DNA of 64,000 nt from Forficula auricularia. Taxonomy: Eukaryota > Arthropoda > Insecta > Dermaptera > Forficulidae. Below, piece by piece: positions 52,817 to 63,651 of the stretch (the first letter of the stretch is position 1; each line of letters opens with the position of its first letter). The notes beneath the pieces were generated by a model. That model made no database searches, was not told where the DNA came from, and saw only the letters and a program-made list of their open reading frames with translations. The DNA is taken from assembly GCA_024734495.1 (NCBI GenBank), contig JALMQS010000128.1, positions 19,329,244-19,393,243 on the forward strand. The letters run 5' to 3'. The translations under genes were made by a program, and so were the position numbers.

Positions 52817-53406
52817 CGATTTTTCACCCCCGCTCAACTCCTTATATTATACAAGGCTCAAAATTCGCCCCTGTCTTGAATATTGCTCGCATTTGTGGAG
52901 AGGAGCCTCCAAGTATTCTCTTAATACCTTAGATGCAATTCAGAGGCGAGCCATCAGACTGATAGGCGATCCTACATTAACTGACACTCTCGACTCCCTA
53001 GCCCATCGTAGATCTGTCTCCGCCCTATCCCTTTTTTATAGATATTACCATGGCTTTTGTTCTGACGAAATAAAATCGATAATCCCACCAAAGGCCTCAT
53101 TTTGCCCGAAATACACGATTTTCTAAAATTCAACAATCTCTACGCGCTTAAACTAGATACTAATCGAACAAACGCATTCGCCAATTCATTTATCCCTATG
53201 ACATCTAGAGACTGGAATTCTCTTCCCCCGAACCGTCTTTCCAGCTACTTATAACCTTCAAACTTTCAAGACCAGCATCCACAGATACCTTCGACCTCTA
53301 CCCAATCCCTAAATCTCCTTATCTTCACGCTACAAGGGTCCACCACGGACTTCGAGAGGTTGTACCTTCTTGGTGCAACTTCTTCTTGTATCAATATCAT
53401 TATAAA
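52817..53406 (+). pseudogene. LINE A C-terminal part and 3' UTR
   Basis: Continues LINE A after the insertion: LEYCSHLWRGASKYSLNTLD, FYRYYHGFCSDEIKSIIPPK, then frameshifted. The 3' UTR has CTTCTTGGTGCAACTTCTTC and ends without a long A tail. Confidence 0.8.
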
Positions 53407-54124
53407 AGTGGCCTTAAGGTTAGTAAACCCGTTTTCTCTTTATTGTGCTAATATATATTAAAAGGTCTCTAATTAATAATAATCAATTTGTATTTGTTTC
53501 TTATTATTACTTAAGGTTCAATTAAGGTTTTTACATTTATTGAAAGTGTGCACACCCAAGGTGCCTACACTCAAAAGCGATTCCCATCATTGGTTCCGAG
53601 ACAAAAGGAACACCTATTCATCTCTCCCAGCGCAGATAATTCAGAGGCTGAACTTAACACGTCTGAAACCATTCATTTGTAATTAGACATATAATAAAAT
53701 ATATTATATGTCTAAAAGTTTAAGTATATTTTTATAAATTGTCTACATATCTAAATATATATACAACAACCTTCAGTTACTTGTTTGTTTCATTTTATCT
53801 TTTGTTTTTATTAACAATTCATTATTTTACATAAAATATATATTTTTGTTAAAGAGAAATTTATCTTTCATTTCTTTCCTAGACATCCATCCTTTAGAGA
53901 TACTAATTTTGGATTTCGAACAGTTATATATATAGTAAGAACTAGCGTCCGTATCGAAGATATATTTGATATCGATTGTTTAGTGGAATAGACTTACAAT
54001 TTATTCGCGGCGAGATTTACAACCTCGTTGGTAAGCTAAACAATTGATATAACGTGGTCCTTCGTTTTTCTCTATATCTTTCTCAAATTTGGAGAAAGCA
54101 TATAAAAAAGTTTAAAAGTAAATT
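53407..54124. other. gene-free AT-rich DNA
   Basis: Nothing recognisable. Confidence 0.4.
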
Positions 54125-54255
54125 TAAACCCCTCATTTAACCAGTGATTTTGACCGATAATATCTTAAAATTCTGACCTGTTGTAAAAAATCAGGATATT
54201 GCATGATAATCAGCGTATAAAAATCTACTGGAATCCATTGTTAGGTTTACGGATA
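54125..54255 (+). repeat. palindromic MITE fragment
   Basis: TTTTGACCGATAATATCT, a GATAATCAGCGTATA block and CTACTGGAATCCATTGTTAG match the right half of 1170-1818. Confidence 0.65.
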
Positions 54256-54536
54256 CAGTAGAAGGTAACAGCTATTTATTCTTGTCTATAGTAGGTACAT
54301 ACTAAAATTTCATTTTCTCCCTAGTTGACTCTATAGCGGATTTTATCATTGACTACGATAATTGGGGTATTCATCTCCTCGGAATCAATACTCCCACGAA
54401 GCGGAATATTTAAGTTTATTTGGATTTCATTTGTAACAAACCAATCGGAGACAACCGGGAATCGGGGATATAAAAAAAAAGGAAATTAAATTGGACCTCG
54501 CCTAAAATTAATACCATTCGGAATATTCCCTTAAGG

Positions 54537-54700
54537 ATAAAGAACTCCTTATAATTACAGAATGGAAAACTTTCCCAAACGAGGGAGGAAGAATCAAAGG
54601 AAACTTTTCATAAATGATTTAAATTCAAGTGTGTCTATTTCAAGAGAAGCCGAGAGATAAATAATTAAATGAAATTTGTGAGATTCATGATATAAATGTC
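54537..54700 (+). repeat. 165-bp direct repeat, copy 1
   Basis: From AAAGAACTCCTTATAATTAC to GAGATTCATGATATAAATG. Copy 2 is at 56447-56612 with small indels. Confidence 0.8.
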
Positions 54701-54908
54701 TTTTCGTGATGCTTTTTTACGGGGTTACCTCCCATGTCATATGTTGACCTATTTACTAATTGAACCAGACAGACGTATAATTGATGATATTCTAGGGGAA
54801 GGTGCAACATCTATAAGTCAATATCAGGAGTTAAAGTTACCTGAGATGTGGGTCTTAAAGAATGTAGGTAGTAGGTCGCAGGAAAAACGGATGCTGGCAG
54901 AGAATTAA
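54696..54908 (+). other. unrecognised 70-codon ORF
   Basis: ATG at 54696, 70 residues, mixed composition. It resembles no domain that I know and is preceded by the direct repeat and followed by a decayed LINE. It may be part of an older LINE or chance. No function assigned. Confidence 0.2.
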
Positions 54909-54934
54909 TAGAGATCAACTTGCCTTGGCTAATG

Positions 54935-55318
54935 ATTTTGTTCAATTTGTATTCTCTCTCCGATCTTTCTCTTTTTTATAAATACTACCAAGGTGTTTCT
55001 TCTTACGAGATTAAAATCCATAATCCTCCTTAAAAACCTCATTCAACACCACTTTACTATTAAATTAAATACTAAACAAACAAAAGCAATTGCCAACTCG
55101 TTTATTCCTATTACCTTTAGAAATTGTAACTTTTCCGACAATCGTCTTTACGTCAATATATAACCTTCAGTCTTCCAAGACCCGCTTCCACAGGTACCTT
55201 CAACTTCAACCCACTTCCTGAAATCCTTATTTATTCCCTCAAAGCAAGAATCTACTCCGGACTAGCGAGGTTGCCACTTTTTGGTACAACGACTTCTTGT
55301 ATCAATATCATAAAAAAA
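54935..55318 (+). pseudogene. decayed LINE 3' end
   Basis: In shifting frames it recalls LSLFYKYYQG and a final short stretch as in LINE A. The 3' UTR GGTACAACGACTTCTTGTAT then ATCAATATCAT and A8 matches the tail at 53360-53406. Many stops; older than the other copies. Confidence 0.7.
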
Positions 55319-55537
55319 ATGACGGGTAATAGGATTTGAATATATTTGAAAATCTCATATTTTGTACAGATGGGAAGTGCGTGCACCAGGGAAACATTTG
55401 AGTTATTTGGTATATCTTTTTATATCGAAATATATAATTTATTATAATTACTTTGTAGAATTATTCTATTTTACAGTCTAAATTAGAATATAAATAGTAG
55501 AATTTTAAAGTTATTAATAAAAATAATACTAAATAAA

Positions 55538-55700
55538 AAAGTTATTTTTTTGTTCAGAGAGAATGGTGTAGAGTTCTTGGAGAAATATATTTTAATAAAG
55601 TAAAAGTAAAAAAATTTAAAATATAAAAATTCTAGGTAGGTTTTGTGAAACCTACCTAGATTTTGTGAAATACTATTATATGTCCACGAGGAGTGTCTCG
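55538..55700 (-). repeat. inverse PLE 3' tail with GTGAAACCTACC
   Basis: Minus strand gives TTTAATAAAATATTTCTCC then AAGAACTCTACACC, related to 15966-16003. GGTAGG and GTGAAACCTACCTAG follow. A decayed member of the hammerhead/PLE group without a ribozyme. Confidence 0.45.
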
Positions 55701-56111
55701 TACCTCAATTTATTGGTACACATTTGATCTTGGCGGTTTTTATAAGTTTCATGTACTTGTACTTATAAAGAGTGAGTCATTTCTTAACCATTTGAAAATG
55801 TGTTTCTCTTTCTCTCCTCACTTACTGTTTCGCTTTCATATGAGTTGAAGCTCTTAATTTTTTATAAGTTTCTTTTTTCATATCCACTTTTACACTTTTT
55901 CCCTTGTTCAGAGCTAAACATTTACTTATATCTTATTTCCTATCTCATCATTTACTTAAATCGTATCCTCAAAGAAGTGATATTACAAACACAATCTTCA
56001 CATTCATTATTATGCCAATTCGAAAATTGGCTGGCCCTTCAGTCTACCCGCAGGCGAATTCTATCTGTATTCGAGAGTAAGTACATTTTATCTTATTAAC
56101 CTCGCCTGCCA
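55701..56111. other. gene-free DNA
   Basis: A 99-codon hydrophobic ORF (55800-56099) lies here. Its composition (Leu/Ile/Ser-rich from AT-rich DNA) gives no support for a gene. Confidence 0.35.
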
Positions 56112-56281
56112 CAAGGGGTGAACCGCGACCTAATATCGTGTACACCTACTTCCACTTCCATTTCATTTCCAAGTAGAAGACAATAGATGAAGGGGCATTA
56201 TCTAAAGAATTCCGAAATAATTCCACATAATTCCAAAGACGGTAGGTATATACACCTGATTCCAATTGCGGTTCACCCTTG
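56112..56281. mobile_element. hAT MITE, CAAGGGGTGAACCGCG family
   Basis: Ends CAAGGGGTGAACCGCGACC and the complement of CAAGGGTGAACCGCAATTGG. Interior like the 17826 copy. No clear duplication. Confidence 0.75.
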
Positions 56282-56446
56282 ATGTCCCATGACGCGTGAA
56301 GTCATCATAACATCATCAGGTGCTATTTTTTCGTGACGGTTACCTGGAATGATCTTGATGACAGGTAACAATACAATAAACATGTTTTTATGTTAAAAGA
56401 AAATTAAATTTGACTTCACCATTTATTCGGAAATGTCTTAAAGAGA

Positions 56447-56612
56447 AAGAGCTCCTTATAATTACAGAATGGAAAACTTTTCTTAAACGAGGGAGGAAGA
56501 AATCAAAGAAAACTTTTAATAAATGATTTAATCCAAGTGTAAGTGTGTCTATTTCAAGGAGACGTGGAGAGATAAATAATTAAATGAAATTTGTGAGATT
56601 CATGATTTAAAT
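56447..56612 (+). repeat. 165-bp direct repeat, copy 2
   Basis: See 54537-54700. Confidence 0.8.
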
Positions 56613-57021
56613 GACTTGCAATAAAGGTGAAATAATAAATGAATGTCGGGTGAGGACAGCGCAAGGGAAAAGAGAATGCGGGCTGCACGCGCCCCAACAA
56701 AACAAGCTGAAATTAATGCAAAGAGTTCCTAGCTAAAGTCAAACAATGTGGTTAATTTACATTTAGTATTGTAGTAATGGCGATATGTTTTGTAGAGGAA
56801 AACGAGGTCTTGTCTCAAATGGAAAAAGCACGGCGGGAACCCGGTGCATGCCACCGCAGACCCTCCGTCCCCTCCGCATGCCACGACATTTGGCCTACAA
56901 CTCCAACCAGGGCAAAACCAAATTCTTCAAAATACGATTGTTTGTTTTCTCTCTAATGGGAATCAGCCACACCAACGTGCAAACAAACAATTACTCTCGG
57001 TGATTTATTATTTATCATAAA
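56613..57021. other. apparently unique DNA, no gene recognised
   Basis: Slightly higher G+C. Short ORF at 56785-57003 is not convincing. Confidence 0.35.
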
Positions 57022-57537
57022 TGTAGGAGGGGCGGGGTTTCTCCCCCTTCGTTCATAGGGGTGAAATAACACACTTATTTATTCTTTATATACATATTTA
57101 TTAACAAAAAGGGGGGTAATACATTTTCGTGTCTAGGGGTCATCGTTAAACATCATAATACACATCGTTAATTAATACATCGTTTTGGTTACAAACATCT
57201 TTAAGCAAAGCCCGTATTCAACTGTAAACTATAAACTAGCACATCGACAAGCATGTCGTTTCAACCATGGCTCGTTTTCAACTAACTGCTTGCAGTTGCA
57301 ACTCACCCTTGGCAGCGCACACACACACACACACACATGCATATGAGTGTCAGCCAACACAAGTTGTCATAATAATATTTATTACATGCTTTTAGCCTGA
57401 AGGGACAATACCCAGCTAAGAAGAAAGAGAGCGACCTCCCACCATACAAGGGCAGGAAGCCAGCCATATATTTGCTAAACATGTGATCTTAAACAGAAAT
57501 CAATATAATTACTAAATTAAACACTTAATTTCCTACA
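57022..57537 (-). mobile_element. solo LTR, complete copy
   Basis: Minus-strand copy of the 535-bp LTR: on the plus strand it starts TGTAGGAGGGGCGGGG and ends ATTTCCTACA. Possible 4-bp duplication TAAA on both sides. It has (CA)n at 57318-57335. It lacks the errantivirus insertion found in the 34517 copy. Confidence 0.78.
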
Positions 57538-57599
57538 TAAATATAGAAGAAACTGAAACAAAAGTGAAATCAATGAGGTTGTCCTCTGCTTGATTCAAA

Positions 57600-58070
57600 T
57601 AAATATATATAATTTTAGGTTAAAAATAAAATGAGTCTTCTGTTTTTTTAAATAAAATAATTTTTAATTATTTCTAGAAACTATAGTTTCGAAGGCATTG
57701 CCTTCATCATCAGTCTATCACAAATATTTCAGTATTTAGTTACAAATTAAGATTTATACATTGAAAATTTTGAAAATATATAATGTCTTTTTCTTCATGT
57801 TTCCTCTTGGCAGATTAGAATGTAAATAGAGCAATATCTGGGTTTCTCGTCTTCTTTTGTTTAGGCTTTTTGTAAAGAGTTTAACCTGAATGAATGGAAT
57901 GATTTTAAAAATGGGTCATTGATAATTTCTAGTTTTTCATTTAAAGATTCAAGTGGGCTTTTTTTCCAAGGATTTTAAAATTTCTATGGATAAAAATTAC
58001 CGTATTTTATTTAAAAAAAACAAAAGACTCTCATTTTATTTTTAACCTAAAAATAAAAACAATTCTGTTA
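57600..58070. mobile_element. foldback with one hammerhead (family D)
   Basis: Outer inverted pair TTAGGTTAAAAATAAAATGA (57617) and inverse (58030-58055), then AGTCTTCTGTTTTTTTAAAT and inverse. The hammerhead occurs in the left arm only. Confidence 0.7.
57670..57720 (-). ncRNA. minimal hammerhead ribozyme motif (family D)
   Basis: Minus strand: CTGATGA (57713-57707), extra T, stem II GAAGGC/GCCTTC, GAAA (57690-57687), ACTATAGT, cleavage triplet GUU (slower than GUC in known hammerheads), stem I TAGA/TCTA. Confidence 0.75.
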
Positions 58071-58313
58071 TCATCGACAGTGAAATCTTTTTATTCAACT
58101 AATAAATATATATAAATAAATAAATATATATATATGTGTATCAATTTGAAAACTTCCCACCTAGTATCGCCAAAACTATCAAATTATTTCAAAAGTCGCT
58201 GAGACACATCACATTTGTATTCGAGGAGGAATTTTGACGTATAAATTAGATCGCCCTCTTCGCCCCCCTGCCCCCAGAGCCACTCCCCCAAAGATCTTAA
58301 ATGGGAAAGGGGT

Positions 58314-58378
58314 AGTGATGAGCAAAGCAAGACCAAGACCAAGACTGCAAGACCAAGACCAATTCTGCTCATCACTAA
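58314..58378. mobile_element. 65-bp micro-MITE, copy 1
   Basis: Ends TAGTGATGAGCAAAGC and CTGCTCATCACTA, with CAAGACCAAGACCAAGAC in between. Copy 2 is 170 bp downstream. Confidence 0.65.
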
Positions 58379-58489
58379 TTAATATAGGTAGAGGGTGTGT
58401 TTGTAAAATCTTCTATAGGGTGTTTAGAAAGTCCTGATCACTTTTAAGAAAAATATTATTATTATTTTGTTTTTGAATATTAATATTAG

Positions 58490-58552
58490 TGATGAGCAAA
58501 GCAAGACCAATACCAAGACTGCAAGACCAAGACCAATTCTGCTCATCACTAG
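58490..58552. mobile_element. 65-bp micro-MITE, copy 2
   Basis: Same as copy 1 except for single-base changes (AATACCAAGAC). Confidence 0.65.
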
Positions 58553-58596
58553 AAAGGGGGTCGAGTGAGACATACTTTTGAAGGGCTTTTGTGTGA

Positions 58597-59012
58597 TACA
58601 TTAAACTTATAAATTCCCATTAAAACAGGTTTTGACGGTAGTACCTTGTTTTAATAAATCAATTTTTAAATATAAAGTAGCATCATACCTACTAGATTAA
58701 CGTAAACCACAAACAAATTAGAACGCCTTTTTATTCTTATACTTACATTTATTTTGCAAATGATTAACAAGACAAAATTGAAAACAATAAAGTCAAAATT
58801 GAAAACACCAAAACTAAAGTAATCAATTTTCAATTTCAATTTTGTTTTGTTAATCATTTGCAAAATAAATGTTCAAGAATAAAAACGCGTTCTAATTTGT
58901 TTGTTCGTTTACATTAATCTAGTAGGTATGATGCTATTTTATCTGTAAAAAGTTGATTTATTAAAACAACGTACCACGGTCAAAACCTGTTTTAATAATT
59001 TATAGGTTTAAT
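58597..59012. repeat. inner palindrome
   Basis: Arms of about 190 nt: AAACAGGTTTTGACGG, CATACCTACTAGATTAACGT and their inverses, around a centre near 58805. Confidence 0.8.
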
Positions 59013-59342
59013 CATACACAAATAATTACAAAAATTCAATTTTGGAATATTCAAAAACGCCTAACTTGGCAACGCGTACTGAAATTTAAAAAATGGCAGA
59101 CCAAAACGTAGAGAATAAAAAAGACCTTCAAAATGATGCCTCACTCTCGGCCCCCTTTCCCATTTAATATTTTTTGGGGGGGGAGGGAGTCGCTCTGGGG
59201 GGCAGGGGGGTGAAGGGGGCGATCAAATTTATATGTCACAATTCTTCCTCCTCGAATACAACTTTGTCGTTTCTCAGCGATTTTTGAAATAATTTGCCAG
59301 TTTAGCGATACTAGGGGTGGGAAATTTTCAAATTGACACACT

Positions 59343-60200
59343 GTATATATATATATTGATTTGAATTTTTAGTGAAATCAGACATAATGGCCTCAAAATT
59401 CAAAATAAAATTCTGAACAAGAAAATAAAAAAAAAAATTGTTTTATATTTATTAAATTATAACATTTTTTTATTTCACAGAAACTTTGAGTCTTCAACAT
59501 TAACAAATTCAGTTATTAAGAGAACCCTAAAATGGTGAGGCTATAGGATATATGTGTATATATATCAGTGGCTTGCGGTCCATTGATGCTGTGGATGCGG
59601 CGCATCCCGCAAATTCCAAAATTTCAAGAGTATTTTCATCCGTGTTTTATTTGAAAATTTGTAAAATTGTAAAAACACTTTCAATATAAATACTATACAA
59701 CTAGTTCACATTTCAATTTATATAAAATTTAAAATTTAGGAATCATTTTAACGTTAGCAAATTTAAAGAATAAGAAAAAAATATTCCATATTTCCTATTT
59801 TAATCACTTTAGCTATCTTGTGGAAAATACTTTGATTTTATGAGGTTAAGAAGTGAATTAATCTACATGTATTCGTCGCATGACTTTCATTTAAAATGCA
59901 TTAAAAAAATAAATCGTGAAAAACTAAAAGATGCTCGGGCAAGTATTTGCTTTAATGAAGTCAATTGAATATTCTCTCTCTTTAAAACGAGTATCGTTTT
60001 GGTCCGTGTGCAAAAGGCCATTCCTAGAATAATAGAAATTAAGAAATTAGTCCTCTAATAGTCTGTAACTAAGTATTTGGCAATCCACCTTTTAAAGAAA
60101 GAGAAGATATTGTATACGAACAAGTTTCGGGTTGTCCCGTTGATTTTCACATACTTCTAAAATTAAAACAACTCTAATCTATATATATATAAAATTAAGG
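59343..60200. other. gene-free AT-rich DNA up to the assembly gap
   Basis: GTGGCTTGCGGTCCATTGATGC (59569-59590) may be a DNA transposon end. TCTATATATATAAAATTAAG (60179-60198) looks like a Helitron 5' end cut off by the gap. Confidence 0.35.
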
Positions 60201-60300
60201 NNNNNNNNNNNNNNNNNNNNNNNNNNNNNNNNNNNNNNNNNNNNNNNNNNNNNNNNNNNNNNNNNNNNNNNNNNNNNNNNNNNNNNNNNNNNNNNNNNNN
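60201..60300. other. assembly gap (100 N)
   Basis: Exactly 100 N, a conventional scaffold gap of unknown true size. Confidence 0.98.
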
Positions 60301-62172
60301 TTAGATTAAATTAATTCAAGATAAGTTTGAGTTGTTTGCCAAAAAAAATTTAGTCTTTTTGATTTTAAGTCGATTCTTCCACGTTTTCAGTAGAGGTTGC
60401 CATTAATAGTCAAAACATCAAAATGGAATGCAATAAGGTTATTCCTCTAGTATTAGATAAGAATCGATCGTTATTTTTGATTTTAAGCCGATTCCTCCAT
60501 GTCTTCAGCAATGGTTACCAATAATAATCGAAGCGTCAAAAATCTAATGTAAAATTGTTATTCCTCGAGTATTATATGAGAATCGATTGCTATTTTTGAT
60601 TTTAAGTCGATTCCTCCATGTCTACAGCAATGGTTACTAATAATAACCGAAATGTCAAAAATCCAATATAGAATGGTTATTCCTCAAGTAGTAGATGATA
60701 ATCAATCGATATTTTTGATTTTAAGTCGATTCCTCTATGTCTTCAGCAATGGTAACCAATAAAAACCGAAACGTCAAAAATCCAATATAAAATGGTTATT
60801 CCTCAAGTACTAGATGAGAATCGATTACTATTTTTGATTTTAAGTCGATTCCTCTATGTCTTCAGCAATGGTTACCAATAAAACCCGAAAAGTCAAAAAT
60901 CCAATATAGAATGGTTATTCCTCAAGTACTAGATGAGAATCAATCGCTATTTTTGATTTTATGTCGATTCATCTATGTCTTCAGCAACCAGGTTACCAAT
61001 AAAAACCGAAATGTCAAAAATCCAATATAGAATGGTTATTCCTCAAGTACTAGATGAGAATCAATCGCTATTTTTGATTTTATGTCGATTCATCTATGTC
61101 TTCAGCAACCAGGTTACCAATAAAACCGAAATGTCAAAATTCCAATATAGAATGGTTATTCCTCAAGTAGTAGATGATAATCAATCGATATTTTTGATTT
61201 TAAGTCGATTCCTCTATGTCTTCAGCAATGGTAACCAATAAAAACCGAAACGTCAAAAATCCAATATAAAATGGTTATTCCTCAAGTACTAGATGAGAAT
61301 CGATTACTATTTTTGATTTTAAGTCGATTCCTCTATGTCTTCAGCAATGGTTACCAATAAAACCCGAAAAGTCAAAAATCCAATATAGAATGGTTATTCC
61401 TCAAGTACTAGATGAGAATCAATCGCTATTTTTGGTTTTAAGTCGATTCCTCTATAAAGGTAACGGATAAGAAAAGAACGCAGTTGCTATGGTTACTTAT
61501 AAACTTTCCTCCCAAATTTTTAGCATTTCACAGAGAAAAGCCTATCCACTCTTACTTAGTTAGGTTAAATGAGTCCTATATTACCATAAACAGATCAAAT
61601 GAATAAATTTTAAAGAATTCAAAAATCTTACTTTAGAGTAAAGTACTTTAAAATATAATTTTACTAAAAACTTTATTTAACCTTTTTTGTCGGCCCCAAG
61701 GTACTTAATTAGGATATTAAATTTCATCAAAATTGGTTAAGTCATTTTAAAGATATTTAGAAAAAACTAAAAAAGTACTGAAATAAATAATGTTGTATAA
61801 TACTAATGTTTGTGGGCCGATATGTACCAAAAACTAATCAGCGCTTCATTTTGTTAAATGATGGTAGGTTTTCAATTTCATTTCAATCGGTGCAAAGGTG
61901 TGGAAAAAATCGTGGACGAAAAAAACGATAACATCCATCCATCCATCCGCACGCACTTCCAAAAAAAATGGCACTTTTTGGCCTCTCGACGAGAAACCTC
62001 CAGGTAACTTTTGGCAAAACCGCCAAGTGCTAAAATTCAATCTCATTGAATACTTCAATTTGTGACATTAATTGAGTCCATGGGTTCCGTAGTCTTTACC
62101 TGAGGACCCGTTGAAGTCGCGCTTGCCGCGCGACCGATTGCAATACTTTCTCCCATGCTTCGCATTGGATAA
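60301..62172 (+). mobile_element. Helentron-like element, 5' end lost in the gap
   Basis: Resumes at the point that in the 6881 copy follows the CTCAAGCTTGAG palindrome, then about nine satellite units (60340-61450), then the conserved 3' region with the TTGGATAAAGT terminus. A segment of about 360 bp within the array (60680-61040) is repeated as a block at 61140-61440, a higher-order duplication. Confidence 0.65.
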
Positions 62173-62284
62173 AGTAAAAATCAATACAAATTGAAAAATG
62201 TAGATCTCAAAAAAATTTATCTTCCCATATAGGCCAGTAAAGGGGGGTTTCAGATTACATTAATTAAACAATTAAAGGATAAGA

Positions 62285-62460
62285 TTTTATTGACTTGAAC
62301 GTTTGCTTGGACGACTTTTTTGTTAAAAGTTATATCCTACATTTTCCGGACAGGGTATGATCCGAATCCTCAAAAGCGTCATTGAAAATGCTGGATATCG
62401 ACAAATCTAATAGTTTTATCAAAAAAGTGGTCCAAGTAAACATTCAAGTCAATAAGAATT
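62285..62460. mobile_element. small inverted-repeat element
   Basis: Arms TATTGACTTGAACGTTTGCT and inverse, with CTTGGACGACTTTTTTG and inverse, about 175 bp apart end to end. Confidence 0.65.
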
Positions 62461-62751
62461 CCTACAGAATGAAATAGAAATCAAGTTTCTAAGATCAGAA
62501 GTTTTCATTTTATGAAGGAAAAACTGCGAAAAGGTCACTTTTTATTTTAAATTTAGCTGCATCGTCAGACTTTCGACATTACTCCAGAGTTGAGGAAGGT
62601 GTCACCTTATATCAGAAGAGAACTGCATTATTACGAGGGATCACTCATGTATTTCTCATTAAATTATTTCGTTACTTCCAAAATTTGTCAATTCTACTAA
62701 TCGGATTACCGAAATTGAAACCTTATTGTGGCTAATCAGCTGTCGGCTGCC

Positions 62752-63130
62752 CAGTGGCGGCGGCAGCTTTTTCTTTTCTATTGGGCAGCACCCGGCATAA
62801 ACATTTGGATGGTGGGCAGCAAAAATGTGAATTATTTCGGGTAATTCAGATTTATGTATAATTTAGATTTTATTTTTTAATACTTTAGGCGGCCCGCTCC
62901 TCGGAGGCCCAATAAACAAAATAACTATAAAAAATAACTATAATGTATAATAATTATTATTGTATAAAGTCTATAATATTGAAAGCGATTTAACTTTTTT
63001 AATTTTATCAACTGGTTTTTCAATATTTTTTGCTCAAATGGTCAATTTAACAAGTTGGATGGATGGTTGGGGGGAGAACAATTTGGGTTGGGCGGTCGCC
63101 ACACCTCGCTCAACACTGGCGCCGCCACTG
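62752..63130. mobile_element. hAT MITE, CAGTGGCGGCG ends
   Basis: Perfect 8-bp duplication CGGCTGCC (62744-62751, 63131-63138). Ends CAGTGGCGGCGGCAG and the complement of CAGTGGCGGCGCCAG. No transposase. Confidence 0.85.
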
Positions 63131-63179
63131 CGGCTGCCCCCCCCCCCCCCCATCTAGGAAAATTCCCTAACTCCGCCAA

Positions 63180-63345
63180 TGCTGACACCCGAAATATATC
63201 GAATTCAAAACTCATTTTTGTTTTATTACTTTTTTTGTGAAACCTACCTCGCAATTTTACGCAATTTTGATTATTATATTAAAATATTTCACCTATATCC
63301 AACACCTATCTCCTTAAAAGTTATTGAAAAGATTTTGTTTGCCGA
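63180..63345 (+). repeat. hammerhead family B 3' part, ribozyme core lost
   Basis: CCCGAAATATATCGAATTCA keeps the second core element and cleavage region. Then come GTGAAACCTACC (63237) and ATTTCACCTATATCCAACAC, as in 12540-12655. The CTGATGA half is absent. GCCGAGAGTAGCAGA follows at 63342. Confidence 0.7.
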
Positions 63346-63651
63346 GAGTAGCAGAGTTGAGAATTCAATGAGGTTGTCCTTAACTTGATCCAAATAAACA
63401 TATATACATATATTATAAATTATAACATTATAAGTTATAACAAATATAAATATGGATATGAGTTGGGAGGAAAGGACCAAACTCCCAGGAGTGTATTGTA
63501 CACGTGAAAATAAAGTAAAAAAACTAAAATGTTGTTATTCGATTTTTATTTGCTTTCAAGTTATAGTGTAATTTAAAATAAACAATATTTCATACATTAA
63601 CGTTTTGGTAATCATATCATTCTGATAATAAATGTTATAAAATATCGTCAT

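Larger units (their letters stand above)
49500..53406 (+). mobile_element. jockey-type LINE (A), interrupted by another LINE
   Basis: Parts 49500-51699 and 52817-53406 form one older element: endonuclease, RT, then C-terminus and 3' tail ending TATCAATATCATT. LINE B (about 51700-52816) sits in the middle. After the insertion, the codons for FFTPAQLL and YKAQIRPCLEYCSHLW resume the protein at the expected place. Confidence 0.8.
58134..59342. mobile_element. inverted-repeat element, mariner-like ends
   Basis: Ends TGTATCAATTTGAAAACTTC and the complement of CAGTGTGTCAATTTGAAAAT, next to TA. Arms of over 150 nt include GTATTCGAGGAGGAATTTTG, a GCCCCCCTGCCCCCAGAG block and inverse. Interior carries the three elements listed next. 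Confidence 0.7.

Noticed and set aside
56318..56345. CATCATCAGGTGC (minus CTGATGATG) as a hammerhead
   Set aside because: The minus-strand continuation lacks GAAA and stem II.
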